Shown one piece after another: positions 60,990 to 64,000 of a stretch of 64,000 bases of DNA. The notes beneath the pieces are model-generated. The model worked only from the letters and a program-made list of their open reading frames with translations, did not search any database and had not been told where the DNA came from. Position 1 is the stretch's first letter. The number at the start of each line of letters is the position of its first letter. The translations under genes were made by a program, and so were the position numbers. Where the stretch lies: positions 14,570,001 through 14,634,000 of the forward strand of contig NC_003284.9 of NCBI RefSeq assembly GCF_000002985.6, in the 5' to 3' direction. Origin of the DNA: Caenorhabditis elegans. Taxonomy: Eukaryota; Nematoda; Chromadorea; Rhabditida; Rhabditidae.

Positions 60990-61072
60990 TTCGGGGAGCT
61001 TGGGGCTGAACCATCGACCTCCCGGTTTGGAGCAGCTCCTCAAACCATTAGGCCATTCCCTGCCGGGCACCC
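60990..61072 (-). pseudogene. tRNA-like relic
   Basis: The minus strand has TGGCCTAATGG (box-A-like) and GATGGTTCAGCCCC (box-B-like) about 40 bases apart, with GCTGCTCCAAACCGGG between. Stems pair only in part. It is a degraded tRNA or the head of a tRNA-derived element. Confidence 0.5.
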
Positions 61073-61531
61073 ATACAAGTTTAACTAATTAAATTTACGA
61101 GAGGTTAAATTAAGAGGAGGAATAAATGCCGGTGATCCAACTTCATAACTAACTGTGACACATATCGATTGATCAAATATTTTGGGAATGAATGTAATTA
61201 ACCACAATTTTTTATTTGACAGCAGTTTCAAAAAGTTTATTCGGATACAAAATACGTTTTCCTGACGGGGATAATTTTTTCGAAGTTGATCCATTTATTA
61301 CAGTTCGATTTTCCTTGAAAAAATCAACAAATTAAAAAACGAAACCCTTTACTGGAACCTAATGGGATTCTTGTGATTTTTGTGGTCCCGGTGACTTGGA
61401 CTTGTGAACATCTATCTAGGTCACTGTTTACCACATACCTGAACTGAAAAATGTTAACGGTTTTTATCCGGACATGAAATTTTGAAATACTTTAAACCAC
61501 TTTTCTGCACTTTAGTACTGTATTATATCAG

Positions 61532-61961
61532 CTTAAAGGTGGAGTAGCGCCGGTGGGGATTTTGTCTGAATACATTTATTATAATCCAAAACAACCAAAT
61601 ATCATAATAAAACAATCCAAAAAATTTTAGATTTTTCGTAATTTCCGATCAAAGTTTTGGCAAATTGCCAAAATTTTGAAAAGTATGTGCTTTTATGGAA
61701 ATCCAAAGCTATGTGGCTTGTTTCGACCCTTACAATGTTTTAATACAACTGATTAAAACAAAATTAAAAAAAAAAAACAGAAAATTTTTTTTGTTGATTG
61801 ATTCTCAAAATTATGAGTGGCAGAAACTGAGAATTTGTCACTTTTTGACTGTAAATAAAAACATTACAAAATTTTTTTGAAAAGTTTTATTATGATATTT
61901 GGTCATTTTAGGACCAAAGGAGTGGTTTTTAACAATTTCCACATTGGCGCTACTCCATCTA
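61532..61961. mobile_element. Inverted-repeat MITE, copy 3
   Basis: Left end CTTAAAGGTGGAGTAGCGCC followed by GGTGGGGATTTTGTC; right end ACATTGGCGCTACTCCATCT. Inner CAAATATCATAATAAAAC is inverted as GTTTTATTATGATATTTG. Same family as 14.7 and 53.0 kb, here between genes. Confidence 0.85.
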
Positions 61962-62731
61962 CAATTAAAAATGAACTGATAATTTGCAAAAAAACCGCAA
62001 TTAAAACTTTGTCCGCCTCTCTTAAATCGGAGAACAAATTATTTTTTTCACAAACAAGGTATGGAAGTTTTCATTTGTAGTTTTTATTATTGTCTGTAAG
62101 AAATAATAAAACATTAAAATTGAGATAAACACAATAAACACACTACTTTGAAGTATTGCAATTTCTATTATAAAAATCAAAGTTACAGTTTCCAAAAAAC
62201 TTACGCTCAAAAATTATCTGACGCATTCCTAATTATTTGACAGTGTTTATGAAAGATGAGCGGTATTTTGAGGGGAAAACGTAGAATAATAATTTTCAAA
62301 AAATTAAAAGTAAATATTACGGCAAGGCGTTTACAATGTTACAGTTACCAGATGCCATCAGTTGAGAAACACAATATTATAATTGACAAAGCAAAGCTCA
62401 TATGGGAGAAGAAATCGGGACTTGACTTGGAATTTGAAGAAAAATTCACCACAAATGCATACAATTGATGATCCTAAATTGTTCACAATACTTATATTAC
62501 ACACTATCATTATATTCATACTTCCTATACAATTTATTTTTTTGTCACACAAATTTTAATGTTTTTAATATAATAATACATATATATGTTTTCTCTAGGA
62601 ACCATGAAATGGATTCTAATATTAATAATGCTTACTATTAGTTCAAAATTTCAAAACCTTTGTAAAAGTGAAACGCTTATGGAAAGTGATGGGTAAACTC
62701 CTCAACAGTTCGAAAATCTCACAGGAGAAAA

Positions 62732-62866
62732 TTATCTTAAAAGGACATAAAATATAATTGAAAATAGGGAAAAGGCTATGCTGGACGAGTCAGCTGGTCG
62801 GAGGGCATCCTGTTCGGATTGCTGCTGTTCGAGGTTTTCTTCATCTTGAGCGTCAGATGTAAGAGC
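62732..62866 (-). CDS. Last exon of an unknown minus-strand gene, possibly GPI-anchored product
   Basis: The acceptor TTCACTTACAG precedes an open frame ALTSDAQDEENLEQQQSEQD followed by RPADSSSIAFSLFSIIFYVL and a stop at 62732. Small residues (DSSS) then an uncharged hydrophobic C-terminus form a GPI-attachment-like signal. The preceding exons would lie to the right, perhaps beyond the window, because a tRNA-derived element and AT-rich DNA fill 62.9-64 kb. I cannot name it. Confidence 0.45.
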   Translation of the reverse strand, partial: ALTSDAQDEENLEQQQSEQDALRPADSSSIAFSLFSIIFYVLLR

Positions 62867-64000
62867 CTGTAAGTGAATAAAAATCGTAAATATACACAGT
62901 ATCAGTTCGAAACTAAGTTTTAAAATATAACTATTGCCTGGTGGTGCTCCCACTGGGCTACAAATTAAGCCACCACCTAGCCGGGGACTGTGGCAGATAA
63001 TCCAGTCGTGGATTGCTCCACTTCCCAATAGAGGCTGGGTGAACCTAAGGGGTAAGGTCGGACTTGAACTCGTGACCTTCAGATTGATAGCGCCCACCAC
63101 TACCGATTGAGCTATCTGCCCCATGGAGCTCATTTCAACTGTATTCTTGCTTTTCTTCAACCCTTGATTTTGATTTATACTCAAACTTTTTGATAAATCT
63201 ATTGAGCCCTCATTCTAGTAGTTTTATTGAATGGTGTATTTTTTCATGACATGTCTATATGAACTAACTAGTTTAACTCTACATGTACATAAATTTCAAT
63301 TTACAATGCTTAAATATATACAGTAAGCTAAGTTATACTGCGATTGAAACACAAATACATAATCTACGTTACCTTTGTACTTGCTTTTTGAAAAAAACTA
63401 TATTCTACTTTCTTGTTTTGAGTTACAAAATTTATTAGAGCTTTTAATTAAAAATCTAAATTCTCCAAAATTTAGAAAGTTTCTAGGGCTAGTTTCGAGC
63501 CTTTCAGGGTAAACAAAACTCTCATCTTCTTTATTTAATTCAAACAGAAAATTTTTACAACCCAAGATTTCTAGTTTAGCAGTCGGTTTACATTTTGTTT
63601 TTTCAATTCAAAAATTATATTGCTTTAAAATGCATATACAAATACAGACTAATAATTCATCTTTTACCAATTAATTTCTCAAAAAAAGTCATACTTCTAC
63701 CCTCTTCAAAAATTGTTTTTCTGCCCCTTCATCTCAAACACCCATAACAATTCGAAACTTGTCAGGAGTCGAAGATCGTCATGTCAAAAAATATTAAATG
63801 TCAAAAAAGTGCGCATCCGTCGATCGTTTTCTCTTCATTTCGGATTATATTTCGTCTCAAATTATTCATAGATGGGCTAGCCTCATAAGGCACATGTTTT
63901 GCCAATATCCACTCTCTTTCTCTATCCACCCTTATACTCTCAACTCCCTTATCCACAGGAAATGATCGGAACTTCTTCCCCTCTCTTCACTTTGCATAAA
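62867..64000. other. AT-rich end of window with a tRNA-derived element
   Basis: Apart from the SINE-like element (62935-63125) I see no coding exon. It could be a long intron of the minus-strand gene ending at 62732, or intergenic DNA. The last 300 bases are pyrimidine-rich, like a promoter. Confidence 0.4.
62935..63125 (-). mobile_element. tRNA-derived SINE-like element, copy 2
   Basis: The minus strand reads GGGGCAGATAGCTCAATCGG, then GTCACGAGTTCAAGTCC, TTACCCCTTAGG, GTGGAGCAATCCACGACTGG and CCACAGTCCCCGGCTAGG, ending GTGGGAGCACCACC. It matches copy 1 (6451) over about 180 bases in opposite orientation. GGGG and CCCC acceptor-like ends are better preserved here. It is not coding. Confidence 0.75.

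Larger units (their letters stand above)
58917..62731. other. Gene-poor region with repeats and possible isolated exons
   Basis: About 3.8 kb of AT-rich DNA. It contains a possible exon at 60757-60942, a tRNA-like relic (about 60990-61072), a MITE (61532-61961) and two short unproven frames (62256-62468 and 62604-62696). No complete gene could be built. Confidence 0.45.

Noticed and set aside
61085..61294. 69-residue minus-strand frame near the 61-kb tRNA relic
   Set aside because: Composition is plausible but no donor joins it convincingly to the exon-like segment at 60942. Left out as a gene.
62256..62468. 70-residue Lys-rich plus-strand frame
   Set aside because: AT-rich frame without splice or trans-splice signals. 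Lysine content follows base composition.
62866..63184. N-terminal part of the minus-strand frame that runs through the SINE into 62732
   Set aside because: The frame crosses the repeat and an acceptor. Only the part after the TTACAG at about 62867 looks like an exon.

Overview
The window is nematode nuclear DNA, almost certainly Caenorhabditis elegans (X chromosome, around cosmids C44H4 and F54E4; cosmid and gene names come from memory, not a search). The basis is short AT-rich introns ending in TTTTCAG, TTTCAG sites just upstream of start codons that look like trans-splice acceptors, worm-type dispersed inverted-repeat elements, and gene order. All coding models were built by hand from splice sites, reading frame and protein resemblance.

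Layout, left to right. 1-677: the 3' part of an unrecognised minus-strand gene. 2.7-14.2 kb: three plus-strand genes in tandem for extracellular leucine-rich-repeat proteins, namely an unnamed transmembrane LRR protein, let-4 (transmembrane) and sym-1 (secreted). They act or are likely to act at the apical matrix and cuticle of epithelia. 14.3-19.1 kb, minus: a bridge-like lipid-transfer protein of the UHRF1BP1/SHIP164 (BLTP3) family, convergent with sym-1 and divergent from tap-1. 19.7-21.8 kb, plus: tap-1, the worm TAB1-like pseudophosphatase that binds the TAK1-type kinase MOM-4, followed by a broken copy of its last exon. 25.1-25.5 kb, plus: a small single-pass membrane protein. 26.5-29.2 kb, minus: a GSK3-family kinase. 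33.1-38.6 kb, plus: a large, acidic, probably nuclear protein whose C-terminus resembles DUF4211 (QSER1/PRR12/CCDC82). 41.4-54.3 kb, plus: rbc-1, the rabconnectin-3/DMXL orthologue, about 33 exons and about 3,000 residues. 55.6-58.9 kb, minus: a rhodopsin-type seven-helix receptor. 59-64 kb: gene-poor, with possible isolated exons, tRNA-derived elements and an inverted-repeat transposon.

Functional themes are matrix LRR proteins (let-4, sym-1), Wnt/MAPK-type signalling (tap-1, GSK3-like kinase) and endomembrane function (BLTP3-like protein, rbc-1 as V-ATPase regulator). There is no sign that the window is one operon: strands alternate and spacings are kilobases.

The most unusual structures are the duplicated TAK1-binding exon of tap-1 split by a mobile element, a near-perfect 48-bp-arm hairpin in a kinase intron, a 0.5-kb palindrome with a one-armed relative 23 kb away, and two opposite tRNA-derived elements that share the same open frame. 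I saw no prokaryotic-type system, CRISPR array or viral gene.
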